Source: Pseudonocardiales bacterium (GTDB lineage: Bacteria; Actinomycetota; Actinomycetes; Mycobacteriales; Jatrophihabitantaceae). Taken from it: a stretch of DNA of 7,375 bases. Position numbers and translations under genes: made by a program. Below, in pieces: positions 6,237 through 7,375 of this stretch. Every line of letters starts with the position of its first letter. Positions within the stretch are counted from its first letter, which is position 1. Under the pieces are notes generated by a model. That model was not told the origin of the DNA. It ran no database searches and was given only the letters and a program-made list of their open reading frames with translations. The stretch spans positions 1 to 7,375 of the forward strand of contig JAVEEO010000011.1 of NCBI GenBank assembly GCA_030840415.1, read 5' to 3'.

Positions 6237-6269
6237 GCCGCTACCGACCTGCGGACGCCGGGCAGCGGC
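6237..6269 (-). terminator. Possible clpX terminator hairpin
   Basis: Immediately after the clpX stop codon, two nine-base arms (6237-6245 and 6261-6269) can pair in the minus-strand RNA with one G-U wobble, around a 15-base loop. The position fits a terminator. The long loop and lack of a U-tract make it weak evidence. Confidence 0.35.

Positions 6270-7375
<1,106 letters not shown>

Larger units (their letters stand above)
5977..6269 (-). promoter_or_regulatory. clpX/RIO kinase gap: candidate promoter and structured leader
   Basis: The 293-base gap has no ordinary gene. On the minus strand a weak promoter can be proposed: TTGCCT (6170-6165), 18 bases, CATAGT (6146-6141), each matching consensus at four of six positions. 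Transcription would start near 6134. Just downstream are a seven-base-pair hairpin with a CTGAT loop (6111-6129), a perfect AAGGAGG (6097-6091) heading a possible short ORF, and a second hairpin with five paired bases around GCAAGAA (6050-6066). The RIO Shine-Dalgarno follows at 5990-5985. The leader would be about 158 bases, long for a gene with a strong ribosome binding site, which hints at regulation. Confidence 0.35.

Overview
The window is high-GC DNA from a chromosome of an actinomycete. The evidence is the strong G/C bias at third codon positions, GTG and TTG starts, TAnnnT-type -10 boxes set directly in front of start codons, and a ClpX sequence and clpX-before-valS order typical of Actinobacteria. 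Genus and order cannot be fixed from the sequence. No mobile element, tRNA, rRNA or CRISPR array is visible.

Layout, right to left along the minus strand. clpX (5' end outside the window, stop at 6270) is followed by a 293-base gap that holds inverted repeats, a possible promoter and a possible 19-codon leader ORF. Next comes a RIO-family protein kinase with a TTG start (5976-4969). After it lies an unusually AT-rich stretch with an 18-bp perfect palindrome, which forms the upstream region of a secreted G1-family (eqolisin) glutamic peptidase (4713-3916). A strong hairpin at 3869-3903 separates the peptidase from a convergent plus-strand MFS transporter (2535-3803). The transporter is divergent from an ArsR-like winged-helix regulator (2472-1846) across only 62 bases. 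Last is valS, valyl-tRNA synthetase, running off the left edge (start 1783, first 594 residues present).

How the genes relate. clpX and valS are housekeeping genes that lie close together in many actinobacteria. The four genes between them look like an accessory insert of independent units: a regulator/efflux pair, an exported peptidase and a RIO kinase. The regulator/MFS pair is the clearest functional module. Their promoters appear to share one -35 sequence on opposite strands, both transcripts look leaderless, and a small dyad overlaps the transporter's -10 box. This suggests local autoregulated control of efflux.

Most notable observations: the shared -35 and leaderless divergent promoters; a ClpX whose ClpP-docking loop reads LGV instead of the usual I/LGF; a possible leader peptide with a perfect Shine-Dalgarno ahead of the RIO kinase; and the palindrome ahead of the G1 peptidase. 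I did not find convincing evidence for a wholly new multi-gene system.
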